From assembly GCA_009911505.1 (NCBI GenBank), contig QXXL01000046.1, forward strand, positions 28,504 through 92,503: a DNA stretch of 64,000 bases. Direction: 5' to 3'. This document shows positions 7,927 to 17,597 of the stretch, in pieces. Numbering within the stretch: the stretch's first letter is position 1; each line of letters starts with the position of its first letter. Below the pieces are notes generated by a model. The model did no database searches. It saw only the letters and a list, made by a program, of their open reading frames with translations, and had not been told where the DNA came from. This stretch comes from Lachnospiraceae bacterium. Its GTDB lineage: Bacteria; Bacillota; Clostridia; Lachnospirales; Lachnospiraceae. Both the position numbers and the translations under genes were made by a program.

Positions 7927-8648
7927 CAAAGCAATACTTGCAATATGTTGCAGAAATTTTACAAAAAACGATAGATACTCAGGAAGAAGCATTGGAGCAG
8001 GCGGCGGAGGCCGTATGTGAATCGTGCCTGGAAGGAGGAAGGTTTTATGTCTTTGGTTCTGGACATTCCCATATGATAGCCGAGGAACTTTATATCCGCG
8101 CCGGAGGGCTTGCGTATGTAAAAGCAATCCTGCCGCCGGAGCTAATGCTGCATGAAATGCCTAACAAGAGCACATGGCTGGAGCGCTTGGGCGGGTACGC
8201 AGAAGCGATGATAAAGCTGCATAAGGTGGGCGAAAAAGATACGATTCTTATTATATCTAATTCTGGAAGGAACATAGTCCCCGTAGAAATGGCGCTGGAA
8301 GCAAAAAAAACCGGGGCAAAAGTGATTGCCATGACTTCTATGCAGCATTCCCTACAAACAGTTTCCCGCCATGCAAGCGGCAAAAAGCTGTATGAACTGG
8401 CGGATGTGGTACTGGATAACGGCGCCAAAAAGGGGGATGCGTCTTTTTGGATTGAGGGCCTTGATACGCCGACAGGGCCTACGAGCGATGCGGTTGGGAT
8501 TGCCCTGGCTCAGGCGCTGGTTGCTTCTGCCATTGATAAGCTTGTACGCAGCGGGCATAAGCCCCCAGTATTTAAAAGCTCAAATGTGGATGGGGCGGAT
8601 GCTTATAATGACAAGCTGTTTGATACCTATTATGGCTACTGGAAATAG
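7917..8648 (+). CDS. SIS-domain sugar isomerase-like protein (UPF0309 type)
   Basis: 243 residues with one SIS (sugar isomerase) domain: GGRFYVFGSGHSHMIAEEL near the N-terminus, the phosphosugar-binding Ser/Thr loop ILIISNSGRN, and the C-terminal SFWIEGLDTPTGPTSDAVG block of the UPF0309 group. SIS proteins bind or isomerise phosphosugars such as GlcNAc-6-P or MurNAc-6-P. ATG 7917 lies six bases after AAAGGGAGG; ATG 7911 is too close to that site. The ten-base overlap with the ceramidase-like gene points to translational coupling and joint function. A strong terminator follows. Confidence 0.82.
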   Translation: MSIAKQYLQYVAEILQKTIDTQEEALEQAAEAVCESCLEGGRFYVFGSGHSHMIAEELYIRAGGLAYVKAILPPELMLHEMPNKSTWLERLGGYAEAMIKLHKVGEKDTILIISNSGRNIVPVEMALEAKKTGAKVIAMTSMQHSLQTVSRHASGKKLYELADVVLDNGAKKGDASFWIEGLDTPTGPTSDAVGIALAQALVASAIDKLVRSGHKPPVFKSSNVDGADAYNDKLFDTYYGYWK

Positions 8649-8670
8649 AAGGTTTCATACAATGCATAAA

Positions 8671-8717
8671 AGAGGAAAGTCCCTAAAATGGATCATTTTA
8701 AGGACTTTCCTCTTTTT
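8671..8717. terminator. Bidirectional terminator between the SIS gene and rny
   Basis: AGAGGAAAGTCC with TAAAATG pairs with CATTTTA-GGACTTTCCTCT around a three-base loop, followed by TTTTT on the plus strand and, read from the other side, CTCTTTTAT. It can end both converging transcripts. Confidence 0.9.
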
Positions 8718-8731
8718 ATAAAACTTTTTTC

Positions 8732-10279
8732 CTATTTTGCATAATCAACAACGCGGGACTCCCGAATTACATTTATTTTAATTTGTCCCGGATATTCCAA
8801 TTCAGATTCAATCTGCTTGGATATGTTACGCGCTAACAATACCATATCGGCATCGCTAATCTGTTCAGGAATTACCATTACCCGAATCTCCCTGCCTGCC
8901 TGAATGGCAAAAGACTTATCTACCCCTTTAAAACCAACTGTAATATCTTCTAATTGTTTTAACCTGTTTGAATATGTTTCCAAAGTTTCCCGCCTTGCGC
9001 CTGGACGTGCCGCACTAATGGTATCAGCAGCCTGTACCAGGCAGGCAATCAGAGTCTCCGGTTCAACATCGCCATGATGGGCTTCCACTGCATTAATAAT
9101 CAGTGGAGACTCTTTGTATTTCCTACATAATTCAACACCGATTTGAATATGTGAACCTTCCATTTCATGATCTACTGACTTTCCAATGTCGTGCAGCAGC
9201 CCCGCACGTTTTGCGGCCCTGGTATCTACGCCGATTTCCCCTGCGAGCAGACCAGCGATCTGCGCTACTTCAATGGAGTGCTTTAATGCATTCTGCCCGT
9301 AGCTGGTCCTAAATTTCATACGCCCTAAGAGACGCACCAGCTCTGGATGGATTCCATGGACGCCAACTTCTAAAGTAGCGGCTTCCCCTTCTTCGCGAAT
9401 CATGGTTTCCACTTCTTTTTTTGCTTTTTCTACCATTTCTTCAATTCTGGCGGGATGTATACGCCCGTCCACAATCAGTTTTTCCAAAGCGATCCTTGCT
9501 ATTTCCCTGCGGATCGGATCGAAGCCTGAAAGAATAACAGCTTCGGGCGTATCATCAATAATCAGATCTACCCCGGTTAACGTTTCGAGTGTCCGGATGT
9601 TGCGCCCTTCGCGCCCGATGATGCGTCCTTTCATTTCGTCGTTTGGAAGCTGGACAACGGAGATTGTGGCTTCTGAAACATGGTCTGCGGCGTATTTTTG
9701 GATAGCGGTCACAACACAGTCCCTTGCTTTTTTGCCTGCTTCTTCCTTTGCCTGGTGTTCCAGTTCTTTGATCAGTTTTGCAGTATCAAGTTTTACATCT
9801 TCTTCAACGGTTTTTAAAAGGTATTCTTTTGCCTGTTCGGAGGTCAGCCCTGAGATTCGTTCTAATTCCTGTACACGCTCTTCACTCAGCTTTGCAATTT
9901 CTGCTTTCTGCCTGTTTAGTTCTTCTTCCCTTGCAACGAATCCTGCTTCTCGCTTTTCGATAGCATCTAGCTTTTTATCGAGATTTTCTTCCTTCTGCAC
10001 GATACGCCGTTCATTACGCTGGATTTCAGCCCTGCGGTCGCGGATTTCTTTATCTAAGTCATTTTTGCTTTTGATGGTTTCTTCTTTGACTTCCAATAAA
10101 GCTTCCCGTTTCTTCGTCTCAGCTGTTTTAACTGCTTCGTCGATGATTTCCCTGGCTTTTTCTTCCGCGCTTCCTATTTTTTGTTCCGCGACTTTCTGGC
10201 GGTAGGAGACGGTAAGCAGGTAAGTAACCGGTATGGCAAGAACTAATGTGACGATCACAGCAATAATTACTTCTAGCAC
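8732..10279 (-). CDS. rny: Ribonuclease Y
   Basis: 515 residues, the normal length. N-terminal membrane anchor ([20 protein letters not shown]), long coiled coil (about 30-190, many Glu/Lys/Arg heptads), KH domain with [13 protein letters not shown] (about 220) and HD domain with H in ALKHSIEVA and the HD pair in AGLLHDIGK (about 360), then [15 protein letters not shown] block ([11 protein letters not shown]). RNase Y is the membrane-bound endonuclease that starts mRNA decay in many Firmicutes. The gene is alone on the minus strand with its own sigma-A promoter and a terminator shared with the SIS gene. Confidence 0.98.
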   Translation of the reverse strand: MLEVIIAVIVTLVLAIPVTYLLTVSYRQKVAEQKIGSAEEKAREIIDEAVKTAETKKREALLEVKEETIKSKNDLDKEIRDRRAEIQRNERRIVQKEENLDKKLDAIEKREAGFVAREEELNRQKAEIAKLSEERVQELERISGLTSEQAKEYLLKTVEEDVKLDTAKLIKELEHQAKEEAGKKARDCVVTAIQKYAADHVSEATISVVQLPNDEMKGRIIGREGRNIRTLETLTGVDLIIDDTPEAVILSGFDPIRREIARIALEKLIVDGRIHPARIEEMVEKAKKEVETMIREEGEAATLEVGVHGIHPELVRLLGRMKFRTSYGQNALKHSIEVAQIAGLLAGEIGVDTRAAKRAGLLHDIGKSVDHEMEGSHIQIGVELCRKYKESPLIINAVEAHHGDVEPETLIACLVQAADTISAARPGARRETLETYSNRLKQLEDITVGFKGVDKSFAIQAGREIRVMVIPEQISDADMVLLARNISKQIESELEYPGQIKINVIRESRVVDYAK

Positions 10280-10356
10280 AGGAGCACCTCCTTATTCAAT
10301 TTTCATTGTACATATAACAAAACTTCGTTTCATCTGTCATAATTTACAACAGTTAA

Positions 10357-10385
10357 ATTCTATACTTTATTCACAATGATGTCAA
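10357..10385 (-). promoter_or_regulatory. Sigma-A promoter of rny
   Basis: On the minus strand TTGACA (10380-10385) and TAGAAT (10357-10362) are separated by exactly 17 bases, about 78 bases before the rny ATG. Confidence 0.8.
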
Positions 10386-10431
10386 GTATTTTTGGTGGAA
10401 TTGTTTTGGTATCACGCCAGGAAATGCCTTA

Positions 10432-10560
10432 ATGCGTCACCTGGGCTTTGGCTGGCTTACAGGGGGTTTGTTATTTTTGCCATATGGTGTAATCTTAGAT
10501 GGAGTACTAGTAACATAGTCAGGGGCGTATAGCTGCGATAGGTTCGCTCTAGAGGGATAA
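10432..10560 (+). repeat. Mosaic intergenic repeat, copy 2
   Basis: The 430-base gap between rny and maf holds no gene. It contains TTTGGCTGGCTTA near 10447 (shared with 47988 and, in part, 63880), GATGGAGTACTAG at 10498-10510 (shared with 38651, 38683 and 63916) and ATAGGTTCGCTCT at 10538-10550 (the inverse of the block at 306). The pieces are those of the other repeat copies but in a different order. Confidence 0.65.
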
Positions 10561-10650
10561 ATTGGTTTTAAATGGCACAGAAACAAAAGAAAACATGGCT
10601 ATGCAGAGTTTTTTGGGGGAAAGGGATCATCAAATTCATTTTGTCGAGGC

Positions 10651-10679
10651 TTGCGTAATTTGAAACAGTGCTGTACAAT
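10651..10679 (+). promoter_or_regulatory. Probable promoter of the maf operon
   Basis: TTGCGT (10651-10656) and TACAAT (10674-10679) with 17 bases between them, 31 bases before the maf start. Confidence 0.5.
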
Positions 10680-10710
10680 AAGAAAAGAGTATTAGGAAAA
10701 GGAGCAGCTT

Positions 10711-11358
10711 ATGAAAATAATACTGGCATCCGCCTCACCGCGGAGAAAGGCGCTGTTAGAAAAGGCAGGGCTTATATTTGAGGTTATTCCTGCCTGCGGC
10801 GAGGAACAGATATGCCTGTCTGAGCCTTGGGAGACTGTGATGGAGCTTTCTGCCGCAAAAGCAGCCGAAGTGGCCGGCAGCCTTATAAAAGGCGGGCTAA
10901 AAGGATCGGCAGTTATTATCGGGGCAGATACTGTGGTATCGTATAAAGGGGAGGTTTTAGGAAAGCCCAAGGATAAAAAGGATGCATTCCGGATGCTTTC
11001 TATGCTGCAGGGGGAGCGCCATAAGGTTTATACCGGAGTTACGCTGGCTGTTTTAGCTGAAGGCGGGGTCAATGAACACCGCTTTTATGAGGAAACGGAA
11101 GTAGGGATGTATCCGATGGACGAATCGGAGATAGCCTGGTATATCGGGACGGGGGAGCCGTTTGATAAGGCTGGGGCGTATGGGATACAGGGGATATGCG
11201 CCATGTTTATCAAAGAGATTCACGGCAGTTACGATAATGTGGTGGGGCTCCCGGTTGCAAGGCTTTACCGGGAGATGAAAAAGATGGGCCTTCCTGTTTG
11301 GGAAGGACCCCTTAATACACAATATAAAAAAGAGGAGAGAGAATATGGAGACGTATGA
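10711..11358 (+). CDS. maf: Maf nucleotide pyrophosphatase (dTTP/UTP type)
   Basis: 215 residues. The N-terminal Maf signature ASASPRRKALLEKAGL is intact, followed by the active-site Asp in IIGADTVV, GKPKDKKDAF and the late motif GEPFDKAGAYGIQG. Maf proteins hydrolyse non-canonical or modified nucleoside triphosphates to monophosphates; the dTTP/UTP subgroup is the likely one. A C-terminal extension (EGPLNTQYKKEEREYGDV) goes slightly past the usual end. First gene of a short operon with a small unknown protein whose start overlaps its end by 14 bases. Confidence 0.95.
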   Translation: MKIILASASPRRKALLEKAGLIFEVIPACGEEQICLSEPWETVMELSAAKAAEVAGSLIKGGLKGSAVIIGADTVVSYKGEVLGKPKDKKDAFRMLSMLQGERHKVYTGVTLAVLAEGGVNEHRFYEETEVGMYPMDESEIAWYIGTGEPFDKAGAYGIQGICAMFIKEIHGSYDNVVGLPVARLYREMKKMGLPVWEGPLNTQYKKEEREYGDV

Positions 11359-11608
11359 TGATGAATGCCTGGAGGTTTTCCTAAAGAAACAAAAGCAGCT
11401 GTTCCGTGAGGAGGTTGCGTCGAATTTGGTAGAAGCGGAGGCATTTTTAGAGGACTGTATGGCAGTCGTGTGCGCGAATCTGGATGAGGTGAAGGAATAT
11501 TTTGAAGAATCCGGAATGGATATTGCCGGAATGTCTGATGCAGAAATCGAGGAAGCGGGCGAGGTGTTCGCGCTGTCGGGGGGCAGGTACTTAGTGGTAG
11601 AAGGATAG
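11345..11608 (+). CDS. Small acidic protein of unknown function
   Basis: 87 residues, acidic and mostly helical (LEVFLKKQKQLFREEVASNL, then LVEAEAFLEDCMAVVC), with a short C-terminal strand-like end (LSGGRYLVVEG). No membrane segment, signal peptide or known catalytic motif. The start is within the last codons of maf, preceded by AGAGGAGAG, so translation is likely coupled. I do not recognise a family. Coupling to maf and the next lipoprotein gene 15 bases on supports a real gene rather than a chance frame. Confidence 0.75.
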   Translation: METYDDECLEVFLKKQKQLFREEVASNLVEAEAFLEDCMAVVCANLDEVKEYFEESGMDIAGMSDAEIEEAGEVFALSGGRYLVVEG

Positions 11609-11623
11609 GATCGGAGCACATTT

Positions 11624-12604
11624 ATGGAGAAAAAGAAAAAAATGCTCGCGGGTATACTTGCCGCTTCCTGCCTCCTTTGCGGCTGCAGTATCGGCGGGCG
11701 GCAAGTCGTCCTTACAAGCGGCCTTGGCAGCCAGGAGGTATTTAAGATCGGGGGCGAAGCATGCAGGCTCGCCGAAGCAAAGGTATACCTTGCTAATTAC
11801 CAGAATATTTATGGTAAAAGCTATGGCATTGATTTGTGGGAACAAGGATTTCAGACGAAAAAACTAAAAAAATATGTTAAAGATGCTGCACTTTCCAAAA
11901 TGACAAAAATCGTATGTATGGAGCTTCTTGCAAAAGACCAGGGGATTTCTTTGAACGGGGATGAGCAGAAGACTGTCAAAAAAGCAGCGGCAGCATATTT
12001 TAGGTCGTTAAATGAAGCTGAACGGGAGTTTACAGGCGCCACAGAAATGGATATTGTTTCTATGTATGAGGGTTATGCGCTTGCCAATAAGGTTTATGAG
12101 TCTTTGACGGGGGGCATCAACGAAGAAGTTAGCGATGATGAAGCAAGGATAATGGAAGCTATGCAGATTTATGTCACTGGGCAGAATGAAGCGGATGAGG
12201 TGGCGGCAAAGCTTATGGCAGGGGAAGATTTTGCAGCGGTTGCCAGCAATTACAACCAAAAGCCCGTGATTGAGATTACATTTGGCAGAGGGGAGCTTCC
12301 CAAGGAAGCGGAACAGGCAGCGTTTGAATTGGATAACGGGGAAATTTCATCCTGTATCGCGGCAGGCGACGGGTTTTATTTTATAAAATGTATCAATAAG
12401 TTTAATGAGGAGCTTACAGATGCGAACAAATCCAAAATTGTAGAGGCCCGGGAAAAGGCGGCCTTTGATGATGTTTATGAGGAGTTTGCACAGGGGCTTT
12501 CTTCCAGGTTAAATGAAAAAGTTTGGGACAGCATAACGCTTGTGACTGACGGCAGCATTGTGACAGATAGTTTTTTTGCAGTCTGGGAGGACGCATTGGA
12601 CTAA
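11624..12604 (+). CDS. PrsA/SurA-type parvulin foldase lipoprotein
   Basis: 326 residues with a lipoprotein signal (KKKKMLAGILAASCLLCGC, lipobox LLCGC, lipidated Cys at 21). A helical SurA-N-like chaperone region (about 45-175) is followed by a parvulin-like domain: NEADEVAAKLMAGEDFAAVA, the GRGELP turn and DNGEISSCIAAGDGFYFIKC. Such proteins sit on the outer face of the membrane and help exported proteins fold, by proline isomerisation. The parvulin domain looks shortened and diverged, so isomerase activity is not certain. It follows the small acidic protein by 15 bases. Confidence 0.82.
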   Translation: MEKKKKMLAGILAASCLLCGCSIGGRQVVLTSGLGSQEVFKIGGEACRLAEAKVYLANYQNIYGKSYGIDLWEQGFQTKKLKKYVKDAALSKMTKIVCMELLAKDQGISLNGDEQKTVKKAAAAYFRSLNEAEREFTGATEMDIVSMYEGYALANKVYESLTGGINEEVSDDEARIMEAMQIYVTGQNEADEVAAKLMAGEDFAAVASNYNQKPVIEITFGRGELPKEAEQAAFELDNGEISSCIAAGDGFYFIKCINKFNEELTDANKSKIVEAREKAAFDDVYEEFAQGLSSRLNEKVWDSITLVTDGSIVTDSFFAVWEDALD

Positions 12605-12648
12605 GGTTTTGCATATCATATACTGATAAAAGAGATGCGGGCGGCAGT

Positions 12649-13794
12649 ATGGAGATTTATGTAGTGAAAGCAGGGGATACGGTATATGGGATTGCCAGAG
12701 GGCATTCAGTAACACCGGAAGAGATTATATATGTCAACCAGTTGCAGGAGCCGTATATGTTAGTGGTTGGGCAGGCGCTTTTGCTTTTAACGAACGATTT
12801 GCCAGATGAAAAGCCACTGGCCAGGATAAACGGCTATGCATATCCATTTATCAAAGATTGGATATTAAACGAGACGCTTCCTTACCTGACGGAGCTTTCG
12901 GTTTTTTCCTATGGGTTTACTATGGAAGGGGAGATAATCCCCCCGGCGCTTGATGATTCCTTCCTGATTAGGCAGGCTTATATGTTTGGGGCGCTTCCGA
13001 TATTGACATTAACGCCGTTTGGGCCAGACGGGCAGTTTAATAACCACCTGATCCATTCGGTGGTGCAGTCGCAGGAAGTGTCTGGCAGCCTGGTTGCCGG
13101 GCTTGTGGATACCGTTACAGACAAAGGCTATGCGGGGATCGATATTGATTTTGAATACATATTGGCAGAAGACAGGGATGCGTTTACCGCCTTTGTCTGG
13201 AAGGTGTCAAAAGCTATGCATTCCATAGGCAGACAGGTATCCGTTGCGTTAGCCCCTAAGCAGTCGGCTGGACAGAAAGGGCTTTTGTACGAAGGCAAAG
13301 ATTATAGGGGGCTTTCAGAAGCTGCGGATTACGTCCTTTTAATGACATATGAATGGGGCTATACATATGGCCCGCCAATGGCCGTTGCCCCTATCTCTCA
13401 GGTAAGGAAAGTTGTCGATTATGCCATTACAGAGATTCCAAAGGAGAAAATCCGCCTGGGCATTCCTAATTATGGGTATGACTGGCCGCTGCCGTTTGAG
13501 AAGGGCACAACAAAAGCCACAACGATTGGCAATGTCGAGGCAGTCCGGCTTGCTGCAATGCAGGGAGCTGAAATCTATTTTGATGAAGAAGCTAAAGCGC
13601 CTTATTTTTATTATGAAGAGGAGGGCACGCAGCATGAGGTCTGGTTCGAGGACGTAAGGAGCATGCAGGCTAAATTTGACCTTATCAGGGAATATGGGCT
13701 GAACGGGGCAGGATACTGGCAAATTATGAGGCTGTTCCGGGCAAACTGGATTTTGCTTTCGGGGCAGTTTGAAATAGTAAAACAAGAGGGGTAA
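12649..13794 (+). CDS. LysM plus GH18 family protein (YaaH/SleL-like)
   Basis: 381 residues. One N-terminal LysM domain (1-48: [18 protein letters not shown] ... YVNQL) joined to a glycoside hydrolase family 18 barrel. The catalytic DxxDxDxE motif appears as GIDIDFEYI near residue 165, with Glu as acid/base; the sheet motif [16 protein letters not shown] and the final GAGYWQIMR also fit. There is no signal peptide. Relatives such as SleL/YaaH are coat-associated N-acetylglucosaminidases acting on cortex fragments during germination. Here a spore location is an inference from family and genome context. Confidence 0.88.
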   Translation: MEIYVVKAGDTVYGIARGHSVTPEEIIYVNQLQEPYMLVVGQALLLLTNDLPDEKPLARINGYAYPFIKDWILNETLPYLTELSVFSYGFTMEGEIIPPALDDSFLIRQAYMFGALPILTLTPFGPDGQFNNHLIHSVVQSQEVSGSLVAGLVDTVTDKGYAGIDIDFEYILAEDRDAFTAFVWKVSKAMHSIGRQVSVALAPKQSAGQKGLLYEGKDYRGLSEAADYVLLMTYEWGYTYGPPMAVAPISQVRKVVDYAITEIPKEKIRLGIPNYGYDWPLPFEKGTTKATTIGNVEAVRLAAMQGAEIYFDEEAKAPYFYYEEEGTQHEVWFEDVRSMQAKFDLIREYGLNGAGYWQIMRLFRANWILLSGQFEIVKQEG

Positions 13795-13814
13795 GAAATG
13801 GGAATCTTACCCCT
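13787..13814 (+). other. Hairpin spanning the stop codon of the GH18 gene
   Basis: AGGGGTAAGA pairs with TCTTACCCCT around GGG-containing loop bases; the TAA stop of the upstream gene lies in the left arm. No T-run follows, so it may mark an mRNA end or slow ribosomes rather than terminate by itself. The kinase start is 18 bases downstream. Confidence 0.5.
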
Positions 13815-13832
13815 GCCATGGGAGGGTTTTAT

Positions 13833-16400
13833 ATGATAGAAAAAGTAAATGACAACATGAAACACAGGACGACCCGGTTCCTGTTTTCCAGCGTAATTTG
13901 CCTGAGCCTGCTTGGCGTTGTTATTTTTATATGGCTAGGGAATGTGATGGCAGGCAAGAGTGAGAAGACGATTGATGAAGTGAGCGAAACGTTTATGTCG
14001 GAGATGAATGCCCAGCTCCAGAGAAAGTTCGAGACATTGATTGATCTGCACTTGTCGCAGCTGGATGGTGTTGTTATGAGGATTGAAGAAGAAGGGCTAA
14101 AAGACAGCGAAGCCATACGGGACGAGCTGGTGCTTTCAGCAAAGATCCGTGACTTTTTATATTTAGGGCTTTACCGCAAGGACGGGGATTGCGATGTGAT
14201 TTACGGGGAGGATATCAGGGTAAACAACCATGATGAGTTTACGGATATGATTGGGGAATCTAACGTATGGGTAAGCAGCGCCTTTAGCGCGCAGGGGGAA
14301 AAGCTTTTTTTGCTGGCGGTAAAAGCGGAGTATCCATTAGAAGGCGGTGGGACAAGCGATACGCTGGTGGTAGGCGTATCTATGAGTTCCATTGAAAAAG
14401 CGCTTTCCCTGGATGAAGAAGAGTCTTTGCTAATGTCGCATATTATAAGCCAGGATGGTACTTTTATTATACGCAGCGGCGCGGCGTACCGGGAGAATTA
14501 TTTTGAGCGTATCCTGGATGTATTTGAGGAACACAAAGGCAAATCAGCCAAGGAGTATGAACAGGAGCTTCATAAAGCAATGGCGTCTGACCAGGTTTAT
14601 AATAGCTGTGTTATGGCGGAAGGCAAGCACCAGTATTTGTACTGTGCGCGTATGGAGCATTCCCAGTGGTATCTTTTGTCTATTATGCCCTACGGTACAT
14701 TGGATCAGGCTATTTTAGATTTGGGGCGGCAGCGCCAGCAGATGATGCTTTTGGCGTGCGGCATTATCCTGGTGGGGATTTTTATAGTATTTATCTTGTA
14801 TTTTAGGATGTCCCAAGAACAGTTATTGGAGCTTTCCAAGGCAAAACGTGAAGCAGACCGCGCCAACAGCGCTAAAAGTGAATTTTTGTCAAGCATGAGC
14901 CATGATATCCGCACCCCGATGAATGGGATTGTAGGTATGACTGCAATTGCGCAGGCAAATATCGAAGATACGGCGCGGGTAACAGATTGCCTGGCTAAGA
15001 TCTCCCTTTCAAGCCGGCATTTGCTGGGGCTTATCAACGACGTACTTGATATGTCCAAAATTGAAAGCGGCAAGATGACCCTTAATATGTACCAGATTTC
15101 ACTGCGTGAAACGATGGATGGCATTGTAAATATCGCCCAGCCGCAGATTAAGGCGAAAAACCATGATTTTAATATTTTTATCCAGAATATCCAGACGGAA
15201 GATGTTTACTGTGACAGCGTACGCATAAACCAGGTGCTTTTGAACCTTTTGTCAAATGCCATAAAATTTACGCCGGAAAACGGCAAGATCAGCCTATATC
15301 TGGAACAGGAGGATTCCCCGCGCGGAGAGAATTTTGTCAGGTGCCATTTCCGCGTCAAAGATACGGGTATTGGTATGACGCCCGAATTTCAGAAGGATAT
15401 TTTTGATAAGTTTACCAGGGAAGAAAAATCCATGGTACATAAGACAGAAGGAAGCGGGCTTGGGATGGCTATTACTAAGGCAGTCGTGGATGCCATGCAC
15501 GGTTCGATTGAGCTTAAGAGCGCACCGGGCAAAGGGAGCGAATTCCATGTTATTGTGGATTTGGAAAAGGCAGTTACACAGGAGGCGGACATGCTGCTGC
15601 CGCCGTGGCGTATGTTAGTGGTTGATGATGACATGGAACTGTGTAAAAGCGCTGTAGATTCTTTAAAGGAGATAGGCATTCAGGCAGAATGGACTTTAAG
15701 TGGTGAAGAAGCGGTACGCATGGCTCAAAAGCACCACAAAGAAGGGGATGGCTACCAGATTGTACTGTTAGACTGGAAGATGCCAGGCATGAACGGGCTT
15801 GAGACGGCAAAAAAACTGCGCCAGCAGCTGGGTGAGCATGTCCCGATATTGATTATTTCAGCATATGACTGGAGTGATATTGAGGAAGAAGCCAAGGAGG
15901 CAGGCATAAACGGGTTTATTTCAAAGCCGCTTTTTAAATCCAATTTGTTTATCGGATTAAGCCCCTATATGAGTGGGGAGGAAGCAGCAGAGGATCCGGC
16001 AAAGGAAGAAGTGCTGGAATTTTCCGGCAGGCGTATCTTGCTGGCAGAGGATAACGATCTAAATTATGAAATTGCAAATGAGATTCTAATGAGCGTGGGC
16101 TTTGAAGTTGACTGGGCTTTAAACGGGCAGGTTTGCCTGGACAAATTTGGCGCGTCAGAGCCAGGCTATTACGATGTGATTTTAATGGATATCCGTATGC
16201 CGGTAATGAACGGGTATGAAGCGGCAAAGGCAATCCGGGCGCTTTCGCGGAAAGATGTGGATTTGCCGATTATTGCAATGACGGCAGATGCATTTTCTGA
16301 AGATGTACAGCATTGTTTAGAGTGCGGAATGAATGAGCATATTGCAAAGCCGATTGATATTAGCCATTTGATACAGATTTTAAAAAATTATATTGTGTGA
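13833..16400 (+). CDS. Membrane hybrid sensor histidine kinase with two receiver domains
   Basis: 855 residues. Two membrane segments (about 15-37 and 300-322) enclose an extracytoplasmic sensor of about 260 residues, probably of the dCache/PAS-like class. Then a HisKA dimerisation domain with the phosphorylated His in [16 protein letters not shown] (about 355), a HATPase domain with N-box NLLSNAIKF and G-boxes DTGIGM and GSGLGM, a first receiver (about 590-710, Asp in VLLDWKMPG) and a second receiver (about 733-850, Asp in [13 protein letters not shown]). No DNA-binding output domain is fused. The signal is unknown. ATG 13833 has GGAGGG six bases upstream, better than ATG 13818. A terminator follows. 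Confidence 0.93.
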   Translation: MIEKVNDNMKHRTTRFLFSSVICLSLLGVVIFIWLGNVMAGKSEKTIDEVSETFMSEMNAQLQRKFETLIDLHLSQLDGVVMRIEEEGLKDSEAIRDELVLSAKIRDFLYLGLYRKDGDCDVIYGEDIRVNNHDEFTDMIGESNVWVSSAFSAQGEKLFLLAVKAEYPLEGGGTSDTLVVGVSMSSIEKALSLDEEESLLMSHIISQDGTFIIRSGAAYRENYFERILDVFEEHKGKSAKEYEQELHKAMASDQVYNSCVMAEGKHQYLYCARMEHSQWYLLSIMPYGTLDQAILDLGRQRQQMMLLACGIILVGIFIVFILYFRMSQEQLLELSKAKREADRANSAKSEFLSSMSHDIRTPMNGIVGMTAIAQANIEDTARVTDCLAKISLSSRHLLGLINDVLDMSKIESGKMTLNMYQISLRETMDGIVNIAQPQIKAKNHDFNIFIQNIQTEDVYCDSVRINQVLLNLLSNAIKFTPENGKISLYLEQEDSPRGENFVRCHFRVKDTGIGMTPEFQKDIFDKFTREEKSMVHKTEGSGLGMAITKAVVDAMHGSIELKSAPGKGSEFHVIVDLEKAVTQEADMLLPPWRMLVVDDDMELCKSAVDSLKEIGIQAEWTLSGEEAVRMAQKHHKEGDGYQIVLLDWKMPGMNGLETAKKLRQQLGEHVPILIISAYDWSDIEEEAKEAGINGFISKPLFKSNLFIGLSPYMSGEEAAEDPAKEEVLEFSGRRILLAEDNDLNYEIANEILMSVGFEVDWALNGQVCLDKFGASEPGYYDVILMDIRMPVMNGYEAAKAIRALSRKDVDLPIIAMTADAFSEDVQHCLECGMNEHIAKPIDISHLIQILKNYIV

Positions 16401-16408
16401 GTGTGGCT

Positions 16409-16436
16409 GGGCAGCGCAGAGGGCTGCCCGGTTTTT
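16409..16436 (+). terminator. Terminator after the hybrid kinase gene
   Basis: GGGCAGC (16409-16415) pairs with GCTGCCC (16423-16429), followed by GGTTTTTAGTTTTTT. Confidence 0.88.
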
Positions 16437-16471
16437 AGTTTTTTAAGAAATTATGAATGTGCCCATTTTAC

Positions 16472-16500
16472 TTGACGTCTCCTGTTATGAGGCATAAAAT
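16472..16500 (+). promoter_or_regulatory. Sigma-A promoter of the SH3b protein gene
   Basis: TTGACG (16472-16477) and TAAAAT (16495-16500) with a 17-base spacer, 36 bases before the chosen start. Confidence 0.7.
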
Positions 16501-16536
16501 TATAACAAATGAATATAAAAGGGAGTGATTTGCGTT

Positions 16537-17361
16537 ATGATGGCAACTAAAAAACAAGTGATGGGATTACTGGTTTGTATAGTATGGCTGGTGCTATTTT
16601 TGCCGCATACGGTATCTGCAGCCGCAACCCCTGCTAAAGTAACAGGTATGAAAAGCGGGGCTTCAACGAAAAGCAGCGTTAATATTTCCTGGAAGGGGCA
16701 GGAAGGGGTTTCGGGCTATCAGGTTTACCGGTCATTGGTTTATGACGGCAAGTATAAGAAGGTGCTTGATGTTGATGCCCAGATGACGGCATTTTGCAAT
16801 AGGAACCTTGCCAGCGGGCAGGAGTATTTTTATAAAGTACGGGCCTATACTTATACGGGCGGACAGGCTTTCTATGGAAAGTTCTCTAAAATTTTAAGGA
16901 CGAGGACACAGATGCCGATACCTAAAAAAGCAATGGTGCGTACCCGGGCAAATATTAGGAAACATGCCGGTACAAACCATGCCATCGTTGCTACAGCGGA
17001 TGCAAAAACTGTTGTGACAGTACTTTGTGCGGCGAAGGATAAATCTGGCGGTGACTGGAGTTATGTGTCATGTGTTGTAGACGGGCGCAAAATCCGTGGC
17101 TATATTTATAATAATTTGCTGCAAGAGAATGGGAATGCTGTTATAACACAGATAGGGAAAGTAATAGCTTCCCGTTTGAATGTACGGGAAACTGCAGGAA
17201 ATAACGGGAAGATTATTGCTACTTTAAAACGGGGGCAGAAGGTAATGCTTTTAGGGCAGGTAAAAGCTGCCGACGGATCGGTTTGGTATTTGGTACAGTT
17301 TAAAAAGAAGGGCCGTGTGATAAAAGGATATGTTGCCTCACAGTATATCCGGCTGGTGTAA
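16537..17361 (+). CDS. Secreted fibronectin-III / double SH3b protein
   Basis: 274 residues. Signal peptide with hydrophobic core VMGLLVCIVWLVLFLPHTV and cleavage after VSA/AA near residue 30. A fibronectin type III domain follows (about 35-125: VNISWKGQEGVSGYQVYRS ... YFYKVRAYTYTGG), then two bacterial SH3 domains (RTRANIRKHAGTNHAIVA and SRLNVRETAGNNGKIIATL). SH3b domains bind cell-wall peptides or polysaccharide, so a wall-associated scaffold is likely; no catalytic domain is present. GTG 16525 falls within the ribosome site, so ATG 16537 is preferred. Promoter and terminators on both sides show a single-gene unit. Confidence 0.82.
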   Translation: MMATKKQVMGLLVCIVWLVLFLPHTVSAAATPAKVTGMKSGASTKSSVNISWKGQEGVSGYQVYRSLVYDGKYKKVLDVDAQMTAFCNRNLASGQEYFYKVRAYTYTGGQAFYGKFSKILRTRTQMPIPKKAMVRTRANIRKHAGTNHAIVATADAKTVVTVLCAAKDKSGGDWSYVSCVVDGRKIRGYIYNNLLQENGNAVITQIGKVIASRLNVRETAGNNGKIIATLKRGQKVMLLGQVKAADGSVWYLVQFKKKGRVIKGYVASQYIRLV

Positions 17362-17414
17362 GGCTTTTTTAATAAGGCATAGGCTTAAATGATAAATTAG
17401 AAATTGCTTTGGAG

Positions 17415-17438
17415 GGCTGCCAATGGGCAGCCTTTTTT
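17415..17438 (+). terminator. Terminator after the SH3b protein gene
   Basis: GGCTGCC (17415-17421) pairs with GGCAGCC (17426-17432), followed by TTTTTT. Confidence 0.88.
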
Positions 17439-17597
17439 GCTGCTTGTACGAAGAATATTTATAATCGTTATAAGCCATTATATTTGAAGGTGAAATGGGG
17501 GTTTATAAAATATTGCCCCAGGCCATTCCATAAAACAGGATAAAATGGTAAAATCTTTTTTGGAAAGGTAAAAAGGAGAAAAAAGGAGGAAGCTATT

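Noticed and set aside
9402..10205. Long open frame on the plus strand, Ser/Phe-rich
   Set aside because: It is the exact complement of the rny coiled-coil region, has no ribosome site, and its composition follows from reading Glu/Lys codons backwards.
10386..10650. Possible RNA gene in the rny-maf gap
   Set aside because: Only repeat pieces are found; no tRNA, 6S, SRP or tmRNA features could be traced.
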